Shown: positions 18,818 to 27,765 of the stretch, in pieces
How the letters are laid out: each line of letters starts with the position of its first letter
How positions within the stretch are numbered: position 1 is the first letter of the stretch
NCBI RefSeq assembly: GCF_007992095.1
Contig: NZ_BJZP01000016.1
Coordinates: 1 to 64,000 of the forward strand
Source: Paenirhizobium naphthalenivorans
GTDB taxonomy: Bacteria > Pseudomonadota > Alphaproteobacteria > Rhizobiales > Rhizobiaceae
Direction of reading: 5' to 3'
DNA: 64,000 bases
Made by a program: the position numbers and the translations under genes
The notes under the pieces: generated by a model
Database searches by the model: none
What the model saw: only the letters and a program-made list of their open reading frames with translations
Told to the model about the DNA's origin: nothing

Positions 18818-19515
18818 TTTCTTCGCCGCTTTCCACCGATGTGCTGTTCCGCATTGGCCCCGTGCTGGTCTCGACACCGGTCGTCGTGACCTGGGTGATC
18901 ATCGCCGTCATGGGGGTCGGTTCCTTCTTGTTGACCCGCAATCTGAAACTTCGACCCAGTCGAACCCAGGCTTTTCTCGAGATGATCGTCGAGGTGATCG
19001 ACGGGCAGATCAGGGACACCATGCAGACGGAGCCGGCACCCTACAGGCCGCTGATCGGGATGTTGTTTCTCTTCATCGTCATCGCCAACTGGTCTTCTCT
19101 GATTCCTGGCATAGAACCGCCGACCGCGCATATCGAAACGGATGCCGCTCTTGCCGGGCTGGTGGCAGTCGCCACTGTCTATTTCGGTGTGAAGAAACGC
19201 GGTGTCGGCGGCTATCTCAAGACCTTTGCCGAACCGAGCTGGGTCATGATCCCACTCAATATCGTCGAGCAGATCACCCGTACCTTCTCCCTCATCATCC
19301 GCCTGTTCGGTAATATCATGAGCGGCGTCTTCGTGGTCGGTATCGTGCTGTCGCTTGCCGGTCTTCTGGTGCCGATCCCGCTGATGGCGCTCGATCTTTT
19401 GACCGGTGCGGTGCAGGCCTACATTTTCGCTATTCTGGCAACCGTGTTCATCGGCGCCGCGGTCGGCGGCGAGGGAGACGGCGAGCCCAAACGAGATCAG
19501 CAGAAGGGAATTTAA
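18814..19515 (+). CDS. atpB: N-type ATPase subunit a
   Basis: The ion-channel subunit of the membrane sector, 233 residues with five or six TM segments. The helix FSLIIRLFGNIMSG contains the essential Arg that faces the c ring, followed by the Asn and Gly typical of subunit a; the C-terminal helix AVQAYIFAILATVFIG carries the conserved Gln. The start is GTG at 18814, overlapping the atpR stop, with GGGAAAGG at 18798-18805. The frame open further upstream overlaps atpR and is not part of the gene. Confidence 0.93.
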   Translation: MISSPLSTDVLFRIGPVLVSTPVVVTWVIIAVMGVGSFLLTRNLKLRPSRTQAFLEMIVEVIDGQIRDTMQTEPAPYRPLIGMLFLFIVIANWSSLIPGIEPPTAHIETDAALAGLVAVATVYFGVKKRGVGGYLKTFAEPSWVMIPLNIVEQITRTFSLIIRLFGNIMSGVFVVGIVLSLAGLLVPIPLMALDLLTGAVQAYIFAILATVFIGAAVGGEGDGEPKRDQQKGI

Positions 19516-19517
19516 CC

Positions 19518-19763
19518 ATGGAAATACTCCAGGCAATTAGTATTATTGCAGCGGCCATCGCAGTTAGTTTCGGGGCGATCGGTCCGGCACTGGCCGAAGG
19601 TCGAGCTGTAGCTGCCGCTATGGATGCCATTGCCCGCCAGCCTGAATCGGCCGGCACTCTTTCGCGCACGCTCTTCGTCGGTCTCGCGATGATCGAAACT
19701 ATGGCAATCTACTGCCTCGTCATCGCGCTGCTCGTGCTCTTTGCCAATCCCTTCGTGAAATAG
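19518..19763 (+). CDS. atpE: N-type ATPase rotor subunit c
   Basis: An 81-residue hairpin of two TM helices joined by the polar loop ARQPE (40-43 region), which contacts the central stalk. Helix 2 has the ion-carrying Glu60 in GLAMIETMAIY, followed by Thr61 and Tyr65; helix 1 has Glu27 in GPALAEGRA where sodium-type c subunits such as that of Ilyobacter have Gln32. This is the two-carboxylate version of the sodium-ligand pattern that marks N-ATPases. Ion choice cannot be settled from this, since a related N-type ring has been reported to be proton-specific. It starts two bases after the atpB stop. Confidence 0.95.
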   Translation: MEILQAISIIAAAIAVSFGAIGPALAEGRAVAAAMDAIARQPESAGTLSRTLFVGLAMIETMAIYCLVIALLVLFANPFVK

Positions 19764-19776
19764 ATAAGAGCCTCAA

Positions 19777-20514
19777 ATGCAGATCGATTGGTGGTCTCTC
19801 GGCCTTCAGACGCTGAATGCGATTGTCCTCTTGTGGATCCTGTCGCGTTTTCTGTTTCGCCCTGTGGCGGACATCCTGAAAAAACGCCAGGAGGCCGCCG
19901 CCGCGATCATGGAGAAGGCGGATGCCGCGAAGGCTGCCGCACTGGCAAGCGAGGAGGGGGCTGAAGCAGAGGCGGCCCGACTGGCGGCCGAGCGCAGTCA
20001 AGTGATGGAAAAGGCTTTGGCCGAGGCCGGGGCCGCCAAGGAGGCCGTTTTGGCGGATGCCCATCGCGAAGCCGCCAAGCTTCGTGCGAATGCCGAGAGT
20101 GCGATCGAGGCTTTGAAACAGAAAGAGATGGCGACTGTCATGGCTCATGCGGGAGATCTGGCTGTCGATCTTGCCGCCAAGCTTCTGAGTCGGTTGCCGG
20201 ATGGCGCGCTCGTATCCGGCTTCATCGAAGGCTTGGGCGAGGCGATTGTTCGACTACCTGAGGAAACAAAGAAAGAAATTGGAGAGGATGGCGAGACCGT
20301 ACGGTTGAAAGCAGTCCGCGCGCTGACACCGGAGGAACGCCTCGCCTGCGGCGCGATGCTTGAGAAGGTTCTGGGCCGCAAGGTGGAATTTGTAACCGAG
20401 GCTGATCCGGCGCTGATAGCGGGTCTCGAGTTCGAGACCCCGCATGCCTTGGTGAAGAACAGTTTCAGAGCCGATCTTGACCTCCTTCAGACGAAGCTGA
20501 CCCATCATGGATGA
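19777..20514 (+). CDS. atpF: N-type ATPase subunit b with a delta-like C-terminal domain
   Basis: A peripheral-stalk protein of 245 residues, about 90 longer than a normal b subunit. Residues 5-27 form the single TM helix, followed by the b-type [12 protein letters not shown]; residues about 35-125 are a long Ala/Glu-rich coiled coil. The C-terminal part (about 178-241, [20 protein letters not shown], then [16 protein letters not shown] and [14 protein letters not shown]) resembles the C-terminal domain of F1 delta in its LGRK, DP-LIAG and S-RA-L-L landmarks. As no atpH is present, this domain probably supplies the delta function. It overlaps atpA by eight bases. Confidence 0.88.
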   Translation: MQIDWWSLGLQTLNAIVLLWILSRFLFRPVADILKKRQEAAAAIMEKADAAKAAALASEEGAEAEAARLAAERSQVMEKALAEAGAAKEAVLADAHREAAKLRANAESAIEALKQKEMATVMAHAGDLAVDLAAKLLSRLPDGALVSGFIEGLGEAIVRLPEETKKEIGEDGETVRLKAVRALTPEERLACGAMLEKVLGRKVEFVTEADPALIAGLEFETPHALVKNSFRADLDLLQTKLTHHG

Positions 20515-22063
20515 GCCCCAGGAAAAGCCCCACGAGAAGACGGTCGACTGGCTCGAACGCCAGCATCAGGTGATCGCGGATGTAGCGCTTTCTCCCGAAG
20601 CCTATTCGATCGGCCGGGTTGAACAGGTCGCAGACGGCATCGCCCGGGTTTCCGGCTTGCCCGATGTCAAGCTCAATGAACTCTTGCGCTTTGAAAACGG
20701 TCGTCTGGGCTTTGCCTTGACGCTCGACGCTGATGATATCAGTGCTGTGCTTCTTGACGATGGCGAGGGGGTCAACGCCGGTGCGCAGGTGCGCGGGACA
20801 GGCGACGTGGTGAAGGTGCCCGTCGGCCCGGCCCTTCTCGGCCGGATCGTCGATCCGCTGGGGCGACCGCTTGATGCCGGGGCGCCGATCGAGGCGCATG
20901 ATTTCTTGCCCGCCGAGCGGCCAGCGCCTTCGATCATCGAGCGCGATCTTGTAGACACGCCGGCTGAAACCGGCATTCTGGTCGTCGATGCGCTTTTCGC
21001 GCTCGGGCGCGGACAACGCGAGCTGATCATTGGTGACAGAGCGACGGGCAAGACCTCCATCGGGGTTGATGCGATCATCAATCAGAAGAACTCCGATATG
21101 GTGTGCGTCTATGTGGCGATCGGCCAGCGCTCCTCGGATATCGAGCGGGTGATCGCGGCGATCCAGAAACATGGCGCTCTGGAACGCTGCATCTTTGTCG
21201 TGGCAGAGGCATCCTCCTCGGCGGGCCTGCAATGGATCGCGCCTTTTGCCGCTTTTTCCATGGCGGAATATTTCCGCGACCGCGGCGAAGATGTGCTGAT
21301 GGTCATCGATGATCTGACCAAACATGCGGCAACCCATCGCGAACTTGCGCTTCTGACGCGCGAGCCGCCGGGCCGTGAAGCCTATCCGGGCGACATCTTT
21401 TACGTCCATGCCAGGCTGCTGGAGCGCGCCGCCAAAATGTCGGCCGAATGTGGCGGCGGTTCGATCACCGCCTTGCCGATTGCCCAGACCGATGCCGGCA
21501 ATCTCTCAGCCTATATCCCGACCAACCTGATTTCGATTACCGATGGGCAGATCGTCCTTTCGACGCGGCTGCTGGCGCTTGATCAGCGCCCACCGGTCGA
21601 TGTCGGCCTCAGCGTCAGTCGGGTTGGCGGCAAGGCGCAGAAGCGAGCGCTTCGTGATGTTTCGGGGCGAATCCGGCTGGAGTATTCCCAGTTTCTTGAA
21701 CTCGAGACCTTTACCCGTTTCGGCGGCATGTCGGATACGCGGGTGAGATCGCAGATCGAGCGCGGCCAGCGTATCCGGTCGCTTCTGACCCAGCCACGCT
21801 TTTGCGGCTATCGGCTCGTCGATCAGGTGGCGCTGCTGGCGGCGTTGAACGATGGGGCGCTGGACGGTATTGCGGTGGCCCTCATCCCGGATCTTTGCCA
21901 GCGCCTTCCGGCCTATCTCGATAGCAGCGTCAAGGACGTCGTCGATGCTGTCTCGACCAGCGGCCTGTTGACGGAGGACGCCACGGCGCAACTGATCGCC
22001 GCGGTGAAAAGGCTTGCCGCCGACCTTAGCGCCGCCGACACCACGGCTGGGGAGGCAAAGTGA
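20507..22063 (+). CDS. atpA: N-type ATPase subunit alpha
   Basis: The non-catalytic nucleotide-binding alpha subunit, 518 residues. Walker [12 protein letters not shown], a QRSSDIERV segment, [20 protein letters not shown] (Walker B region) and [22 protein letters not shown] with the arginine-rich loop are present; the arginine finger lies in the conserved [13 protein letters not shown]. The N-terminal 25 residues are more acidic than in standard F-type alpha subunits, where this helix binds delta, which fits the absence of a free delta subunit. The start lies within the end of atpF. Confidence 0.95.
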   Translation: MDEPQEKPHEKTVDWLERQHQVIADVALSPEAYSIGRVEQVADGIARVSGLPDVKLNELLRFENGRLGFALTLDADDISAVLLDDGEGVNAGAQVRGTGDVVKVPVGPALLGRIVDPLGRPLDAGAPIEAHDFLPAERPAPSIIERDLVDTPAETGILVVDALFALGRGQRELIIGDRATGKTSIGVDAIINQKNSDMVCVYVAIGQRSSDIERVIAAIQKHGALERCIFVVAEASSSAGLQWIAPFAAFSMAEYFRDRGEDVLMVIDDLTKHAATHRELALLTREPPGREAYPGDIFYVHARLLERAAKMSAECGGGSITALPIAQTDAGNLSAYIPTNLISITDGQIVLSTRLLALDQRPPVDVGLSVSRVGGKAQKRALRDVSGRIRLEYSQFLELETFTRFGGMSDTRVRSQIERGQRIRSLLTQPRFCGYRLVDQVALLAALNDGALDGIAVALIPDLCQRLPAYLDSSVKDVVDAVSTSGLLTEDATAQLIAAVKRLAADLSAADTTAGEAK

Positions 22064-22932
22064 CCGAACGGCTCTCAGACATCGAGGCGCGCATAGGATC
22101 CGTGCACCAGCTTTCCTCGGTGATCGGGGCAATGCGTGGCATTGCGGCGGCAAGGACGCTGGAGGCCAGCAAGCATCTCGACGGAGTCCGAGCCTATGCC
22201 TCGACTACTGCCTTGGCGATCGGCAGCGCTTTGGCTCTGGTACCGGACATACAAGACCAGCCGTCTGGTGGGCAAACAGGTGGAGGCGGACAGGTGATCG
22301 TCGCCCTTTGTGCCGAACAAGGGTTTGCCGGAAGCTTCAGCCATCGCATCCTCGAACATGTCAGCGGCATGATGAAGGCCGAGACGGGTGGTGCGACGGA
22401 GCTTTTGCTCATCGGCGACAGAGGGCTCCTCGCTGCCGTCGAATTCGAGATCGTTCCCGACTGGTCAGCCCCCATGATCGCTTCCACGGCGCAGGCGGCG
22501 GGCCTCAGCAACCGCATCATGGATGAGCTTTACGAGCGGATCGGACGTGGCGGTGTCCAGCGCGTCTTCCTGGTTCATGCAAGTCCCGGCGCCGCCGTGG
22601 TTGCCAACATTGTCGAGCGTCAGCTTGTTCCCTTCGATTTCAGCCGATTTGCGAGCCCTGCGGGTAATGAGCCTCCGTTGTTGAACTTGGCGCCGCAGAG
22701 GCTATTGGCGAGCCTTGTCGAGGAATATGTCTTCGCCGAGCTTTGCGAAGCCGTTGTCCTGTCTTACGCGGCGGAGAACGAGGCGCGTATGCGGGCGATG
22801 GTCTCTGCCCAACGCAATGTCGCCGAGACGCTCGAGACTCTGACGGCGTCGGCCCGCCGGCAGCGTCAGGAGGAGATCACCAATGAGATCTGCGAGCTGA
22901 GCGCGGGCATCCTTTCCCGAAACGCCTCTTGA
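22060..22932 (+). CDS. atpG: N-type ATPase subunit gamma
   Basis: The central rotor shaft, 290 residues. The N-terminal helix ([20 protein letters not shown] then AMRGIA) and C-terminal helix ([20 protein letters not shown] and a basic tail) form the antiparallel coiled coil; the middle is the Rossmann-like globular domain with [13 protein letters not shown]. It starts with GTG at 22060, overlapping the atpA stop by four bases, with GGGGAGG upstream. As the last gene of the operon it has no strong terminator behind it; only a weak hairpin (22943-22958) without a T-tract is seen. Confidence 0.93.
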   Translation: MTERLSDIEARIGSVHQLSSVIGAMRGIAAARTLEASKHLDGVRAYASTTALAIGSALALVPDIQDQPSGGQTGGGGQVIVALCAEQGFAGSFSHRILEHVSGMMKAETGGATELLLIGDRGLLAAVEFEIVPDWSAPMIASTAQAAGLSNRIMDELYERIGRGGVQRVFLVHASPGAAVVANIVERQLVPFDFSRFASPAGNEPPLLNLAPQRLLASLVEEYVFAELCEAVVLSYAAENEARMRAMVSAQRNVAETLETLTASARRQRQEEITNEICELSAGILSRNAS

Positions 22933-23108
22933 TCATGGTCCGGCCCGAGATGGCGGGCTTACCGCATATCGGCCAAGCCTCGGCAGGGCTTCGCGGCAAA
23001 GTCGTCCAGGACTGTCTTTCGTCTTAACGGGTCCGTTCCGGTGCCGCCGACACTCGCGACCTCAGGCGAGCTGTGGCATAGTGCGATCCATCCCAAGAAA
23101 GCGATTCC

Positions 23109-24968
23109 ATGCCGCAGACCCAGACCCGTCTCGATCCTTTGTTCGATAGCCAAGGCGCAAAAAATCCACTTGCCGTACTGAAGCAGGTTTATGGCTATTC
23201 AGCTTTTCGCGGCAGGCAGGCCGAGGTGGTCGAGCGGGTTGTTTCCGGGGGCGACGCGGTCGTGCTTTTCCCGACCGGCGCCGGTAAATCGCTGTGCTTC
23301 CAGATCCCGGCGCTTTGCCGTGACGGCATTGGGATCGTGGTGTCGCCGCTGATCGCGCTGATGCGCGATCAGGTGGAGGCGCTGAGGCAGCTCGGGGTGC
23401 GGGCCGCCGCGCTCAATTCTTCGCTGTCGCGCGAAGGCTATGTCGATGTGCGCCGGGAGATCGCCGATGGTACGCTCGATCTTCTCTATGTCACGCCGGA
23501 ACGCATCGTCACGCCCAGCTTCAAGGAGATGATCGCCGGCGCCCGGATTGCGCTCTTCGCCATTGATGAGGCCCATTGCGTGTCCCAATGGGGCCATGAT
23601 TTCCGCCCCGAGTATCGCGAACTCGGGCGTCTGGCCGAGGAATATCCAGGCGTGCCGCGAATCGCGCTGACGGCGACGGCCGATCCGCATACGCGCGAGG
23701 ACATCATCGACAGGCTCGCGCTGCGCTCGGCCGAAGTTTTCACCACCTCGTTCGATCGGCCGAACATCGCCTATGAGATCGTCGAGAGGGACCAGCCGCG
23801 CCAGCAGCTTCTGCGCTTCCTGTCACGTCACCAGGGATCGAGCGGTATCGTCTATTGCCTGTCGCGCGCCAAGGTCGAGGACACGGCTGAATGGCTCAAT
23901 ACCCAGGGGATTCGCGCGCTTGCTTATCATGCGGGGATGGACCGCGCCGTGCGCGACGCCAATCAGGATGCCTTCCTCAAGGAAGAGGATCTCTGCCTTG
24001 TCGCCACCGTCGCCTTTGGCATGGGAATCGACAAGCCGAATGTGCGCTATGTCGCCCATCTCGACCTGCCCGGCTCGGTCGAGGCCTATTATCAGGAAAC
24101 CGGCCGTGCCGGGCGTGACGGGCTGCCATCCGATGTCTGGATGGCCTATGGCATGGCCGATGTCATCCAGCGCGGCCGGATGATCGACGAAGGCGCCTCG
24201 GGCGACGACATCAAGCGGGTTGAGCGCGCCAAACTCAACGCGCTGCTGGCGATTTGCGAGACGCCGGGCTGTCGCCGACAGGCGATCCTAGCGCATTTCG
24301 GCGAGGCGCATGGCGGCCAGTGCGGCAATTGCGACACTTGCCTGAAGCCAGTCGAGACCTGGGATGGGACGGAGGCGGCGATCAAGGCACTGGCGGCGAT
24401 CTATCGCACCGGCGAGCGTTTTGGCACCGGCCATCTCGTCGACGTTTTGACTGGCACCGAGAACGAAAAAACCATCCGCTTCGGCCATGTCGACATGCCG
24501 GTCTTCGGCGTCGGCAAGGATCTTGCGGCCAAGACCTGGCAGTCGGTCTATCGCCAGTTGCTAGCTGCCGGTCTCGTCTCCGTCGATCACTCCGCCTTTG
24601 GCGCGCTGAAGCTGGAACCAGAGGCGCGCGCCGTGTTTAAGCACGAGCGCACGGTTCGCTTCCGCCAGGATCGGCCGACCAAGGGCAAGGCGTCACGGGG
24701 CTCGTCACCGACTTCCGCGCAGGCCCGTTCCTCGCTGCACAGCGATGATGTGGCGCTGTTCGAGGCACTCCGCGCCCGTCGCATGGCGATCGCCAAGGAG
24801 CTTTCGGTTCCACCCTATGTCGTTTTCCCGGATACGACGCTGGTCGCCTTCGCCAGCGAACGCCCGATGGATCGCGAGGCGCTGATCGGCATTTCAGGCG
24901 TTGGGCAGTCGAAGCTTGAGCGCTATGGCGATGCGTTCATCGAGGTCATACGCGCGCACAGCGACTAG
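23109..24968 (+). CDS. recQ: ATP-dependent DNA helicase RecQ
   Basis: A 3'-5' DNA helicase used in recombination and replication repair. The helicase core has [17 protein letters not shown] (motif I), the DEAH-type box [19 protein letters not shown] (with the RecQ aromatic-rich loop), TATADPHT, and [15 protein letters not shown] with ETGRAGRDG (motifs V-VI). The zinc-binding cysteines are in CETPGCRRQ and CGNCDTC, the winged-helix RQC domain covers about 410-510, and an HRDC domain lies at the end (about 545-619). The 619-residue length is normal. The gene stands alone, between the ATPase operon and a convergent aminotransferase. Confidence 0.96.
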   Translation: MPQTQTRLDPLFDSQGAKNPLAVLKQVYGYSAFRGRQAEVVERVVSGGDAVVLFPTGAGKSLCFQIPALCRDGIGIVVSPLIALMRDQVEALRQLGVRAAALNSSLSREGYVDVRREIADGTLDLLYVTPERIVTPSFKEMIAGARIALFAIDEAHCVSQWGHDFRPEYRELGRLAEEYPGVPRIALTATADPHTREDIIDRLALRSAEVFTTSFDRPNIAYEIVERDQPRQQLLRFLSRHQGSSGIVYCLSRAKVEDTAEWLNTQGIRALAYHAGMDRAVRDANQDAFLKEEDLCLVATVAFGMGIDKPNVRYVAHLDLPGSVEAYYQETGRAGRDGLPSDVWMAYGMADVIQRGRMIDEGASGDDIKRVERAKLNALLAICETPGCRRQAILAHFGEAHGGQCGNCDTCLKPVETWDGTEAAIKALAAIYRTGERFGTGHLVDVLTGTENEKTIRFGHVDMPVFGVGKDLAAKTWQSVYRQLLAAGLVSVDHSAFGALKLEPEARAVFKHERTVRFRQDRPTKGKASRGSSPTSAQARSSLHSDDVALFEALRARRMAIAKELSVPPYVVFPDTTLVAFASERPMDREALIGISGVGQSKLERYGDAFIEVIRAHSD

Positions 24969-24993
24969 ATTTTCCGCTGGCGCGCAAGCCGAT

Positions 24994-25017
24994 CCGACCG
25001 TCGGCGAGGACGGTCGG
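24994..25017. terminator. Hairpin between convergent recQ and aminotransferase genes
   Basis: A perfect 9-bp stem, CCGACCGTC at 24994-25002 with GACGGTCGG at 25009-25017, and a six-base loop lie between the two stop codons. T-tracts are poor on both sides, so termination efficiency is uncertain. Confidence 0.5.
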
Positions 25018-25037
25018 TGGTGTCGTGTGGTCTGTGC

Positions 25038-26270
25038 TTAGGCCAGCCTGGCGCAGGCATCCGTGATGCGGGCGAGTGCTTCCCTGAGTTCGGATTCGGC
25101 GCTGGCATAGGAGATGCGGAAGAAGGGCGACAGGCCAAAGGCCGAGCCGGGCACGACCGCGACATTGGCGTCTTCCAGCAGATAGGCGCAGAAATCCGTG
25201 TCGGTTTCGAGGCGCTTGCCGGCCGGCGTGGTCTTGCCGAGCATGCCGGCGCATCCCGAGAAGGTGTAGAAGGCGCCTTCCGGAACACGGCAATCGAGGC
25301 CGTCGATGGCATTGAGGCCGGCAACCACCAGATCGCGGCGGCGCTGGAAGCTCGCCTTGCGCTCATTGAGGAAATCCTGCGGGCCATTCAGCGCGGCGAC
25401 CGAGGCGGCCTGGCTGATCGAGGAGGGGCAGGAGGTCGCCTGGCTCTGCACCACGGCCATGGCCTTGATCAGGTCGCGCGGGCCGCCGGCATAGCCGATG
25501 CGCCAGCCGGTCATGGCATAGGCCTTGGAGACGCCGTTGACGGTGAGAATGCGGTTTTTCAGGCGCGGCTCAAGGGCAGCCGGTGTGACGAATTCGAAGC
25601 CGTCATAGACGATGTGCTCGTACATGTCGTCGACCAGCAGCCAGACCTGCGGGTGCTTCAGGAGCACGTCGAGCAGCGGGCGATAATCCTCGGCGCGATA
25701 GCCGGCGCCCGACGGGTTGGACGGCGAGTTGAGGATGACCCAGCGCGTCTTGGGCGTGATCGCGGCCTCGAGTTGGGCGGCCTGAAGGCGAAACCCGGCC
25801 TCGGCATTGCAGGCGATCAGCACCGGCTTTGCCTCGGCGATCTGGACGATGTCGGAATAGGAGGTCCAGTAGGGCGTCGGGATGATCACTTCGTCGCCCG
25901 GATCGAGCGTCGCCATCATCGCGTTGAACAGGATCTGCTTGGCGCCGGTCGCGACCGTGATCTCGTCGAGCGCGTAGTCTACGGCATTTTCGCGGCTGAA
26001 CTTGTCGCGGATTGCGGCCTTCAGTTCCGGCGTGCCGTCGAGCGCGGTGTATTTGGTCTGGCCAGCCTGCATGGCCTTCCACGCAGCTTCCTTGATGTGG
26101 TCCGGCGTGTCGAAATCGGGTTCGCCGGCGCCGAGGATGATGACGGGCCGGCCTTCGCGCTTCAGGGCTTGTGCCTTGGCGCCGATCTTCAGGATTTCGG
26201 AGACGCCGATCGACGAGATGCGCTTCGCCGGCCGGAAAACTGCCTCTTCGGGCTTGCTGTTGATGTTCAT
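25038..26270 (-). CDS. PLP-dependent class I/II aminotransferase (AatA-like)
   Basis: A fold-type I aminotransferase of about 410 residues, similar to type I-gamma aspartate aminotransferases. The cofactor-site signature is NGVSKAYAMTGWRIGY, where the Lys after Ser forms the internal aldimine; upstream are GAGEPDFDTPDHI, ATGAKQILFN, SPSNPSG and DDMYEHIVYD. The start at 26270 follows AGAGGA; earlier in-frame starts (26276 and 26318) are poorer. It lies 63 bases after the D-2-hydroxyglutarate dehydrogenase-like gene in the same direction, so it probably transaminates 2-aminoadipate (or a related amino acid) to feed HglS; annotation as aspartate aminotransferase is the alternative. Confidence 0.85.
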   Translation of the reverse strand: MNINSKPEEAVFRPAKRISSIGVSEILKIGAKAQALKREGRPVIILGAGEPDFDTPDHIKEAAWKAMQAGQTKYTALDGTPELKAAIRDKFSRENAVDYALDEITVATGAKQILFNAMMATLDPGDEVIIPTPYWTSYSDIVQIAEAKPVLIACNAEAGFRLQAAQLEAAITPKTRWVILNSPSNPSGAGYRAEDYRPLLDVLLKHPQVWLLVDDMYEHIVYDGFEFVTPAALEPRLKNRILTVNGVSKAYAMTGWRIGYAGGPRDLIKAMAVVQSQATSCPSSISQAASVAALNGPQDFLNERKASFQRRRDLVVAGLNAIDGLDCRVPEGAFYTFSGCAGMLGKTTPAGKRLETDTDFCAYLLEDANVAVVPGSAFGLSPFFRISYASAESELREALARITDACARLA

Positions 26271-26333
26271 GACCATCCTCTTTGTTTTCTTGGTCGCCCT
26301 CATTTCGAGGGCCATCATGCGCTGGGTCGGGCG

Positions 26334-27755
26334 TTAGCCGAAACGGACCGTGCCGAGTGCACCCGGCGAGGTGATCGCCTTGAGGCCGGCCGCCAGTTCC
26401 TTGATCTTTCCGTCTGTATAGAGATCGTAATAGGGTTGGTTCTTGCGACCGATCGCATGCTCGGCACTGAAACTGCCGTTGAAATCGCGAACGGCCATGT
26501 TGAAGACCCAGTCGCGCAGGTGCTGCTCAAAGGCCGCGTCGGTTGCCGCCTGGCTGTCCTTCGGCACGACGAGATTGAAATGCACACCGCCGTCGCCGAT
26601 GTGACCGAAGTCGCAGATTGTCACGTCCGGGAAGGCGCCCGGCATCTCCGCCTTCATGCGGTCACAAAAGGCCATGATGTCGCCGCGGCGGAAGGAGAGA
26701 TCGAAGGCGATCAGCTTTCCGGCGTGCTTGACGCCTTCCGAGAGCGCATGGCGCAGCGCCCACATTTCATGGGCAGGGCCGACGAAGGCATCCGCCAGTG
26801 GCGCCGCCTCACTTTCCCAGATCTCGGCGAGCACGGTCTCCAGCACGGCGTCGAGCCCCTGTTCGCCCTCGCGCGGCTCCCAGGTGCGGGAGATTTCGCA
26901 GAGGATCACATAGTCGGGGATATGGCCGCCCTGGAACGGGTTGCGGAGCGAGGGGACATGGTCGAGAGCTGCGGCGACCGCGTTCTTCGACATGCCCTCG
27001 AAGGCCGAGAGATAGGCGCCGAGCTTCTGCTCCATGGAACGCAGTAACGGCATGACATGGGCGCCGCTGGACGGAACCAGATAGGCGGTAGCCATCTGCC
27101 TCGGCAGAGCCTCGAGGTTCAGTACGCATTCGGTGATGATACCAAAGGCGCCGGACGTGCCGATGAAGATCTGTTTCCAGTCGACACCGGTATTGTTCTT
27201 GCGCAGGTCCGAGGTCAGGTCGAGGATCGTGCCTACCTCATCCGCGAGTACGACCTTGATGCCGAGCGTGTTGCGACGCACGTCGCCATATTTGAGGAAG
27301 CGCGAGCCGCCGGTATTGGTCGACAACATGCCGGCGAGGCGAGGATCGGCGCCAAGATCGATCGGAAAGAACAGGCCGTTCGCTTCAAGTTGCTGGTTGA
27401 CTTCGGACAGCCGGAAACCCGCGTCGGTGTGAAGCGAGCGGTTGTCGAGATCGAGATCAAAACGGCGTGTCATACGATCGAGGCTGAGCACGACTTGAGC
27501 ACCAGAGGCATCCGGCGTCGAGCCGGAAACGAGGCCGGTATTGCCTGATTGCGGGATCAGCGAAAGGCCGTGGCGCACGCAATAGGCAACGGCGGACGAG
27601 GCCTCCTCGGTGGTCGCCGGGCGCAGCACGAGGCCCGCCAGACCTTCGTCATAGCGGGCTCCCGTTTGATAGGCCACCATGGCGCCGGGCTCGCTGACGA
27701 TGCCCTTGTCGCCAAGAATATTGCCCAGTGCCAGAATGTGCTCTTGGTCGATCAT
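26334..27755 (-). CDS. FAD-linked D-2-hydroxyglutarate dehydrogenase-like oxidase
   Basis: A flavoprotein of the vanillyl-alcohol oxidase/GlcD family, 473 residues. The PP-loop FAD-binding region includes IPQSGNTGLVSGSTPD and ADPRLAGMLSTNTGGSRFLKYG; the C-terminal substrate domain has the metal-binding GHIGDGGVHFN and SAEHAIGRKNQ near the end. These are shared by D-lactate, glycolate and D-2-hydroxyglutarate dehydrogenases. The start at 27755 is used because it lies 10 bases after the HglS stop; the open frame upstream overlaps hglS. Since HglS makes D-2-hydroxyglutarate, the neighbour most likely oxidises it to 2-oxoglutarate. Confidence 0.85.
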   Translation of the reverse strand: MIDQEHILALGNILGDKGIVSEPGAMVAYQTGARYDEGLAGLVLRPATTEEASSAVAYCVRHGLSLIPQSGNTGLVSGSTPDASGAQVVLSLDRMTRRFDLDLDNRSLHTDAGFRLSEVNQQLEANGLFFPIDLGADPRLAGMLSTNTGGSRFLKYGDVRRNTLGIKVVLADEVGTILDLTSDLRKNNTGVDWKQIFIGTSGAFGIITECVLNLEALPRQMATAYLVPSSGAHVMPLLRSMEQKLGAYLSAFEGMSKNAVAAALDHVPSLRNPFQGGHIPDYVILCEISRTWEPREGEQGLDAVLETVLAEIWESEAAPLADAFVGPAHEMWALRHALSEGVKHAGKLIAFDLSFRRGDIMAFCDRMKAEMPGAFPDVTICDFGHIGDGGVHFNLVVPKDSQAATDAAFEQHLRDWVFNMAVRDFNGSFSAEHAIGRKNQPYYDLYTDGKIKELAAGLKAITSPGALGTVRFG

Positions 27756-27765
27756 CGTCGGTCGC

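Noticed and set aside
19518..19763. Sodium specificity of the ATPase as a firm call
   Set aside because: The ligand pattern fits sodium, but a related N-type ring has been reported as proton-specific, so the ion was left open.
22943..22958. Weak hairpin after atpG
   Set aside because: A 5-bp stem without a T-tract is not enough to call a terminator.
25017..27047. 676-codon open frame on the plus strand
   Set aside because: It is antisense to the aminotransferase and flavoprotein genes, which have clear family motifs; the frame is a by-product of high GC content.
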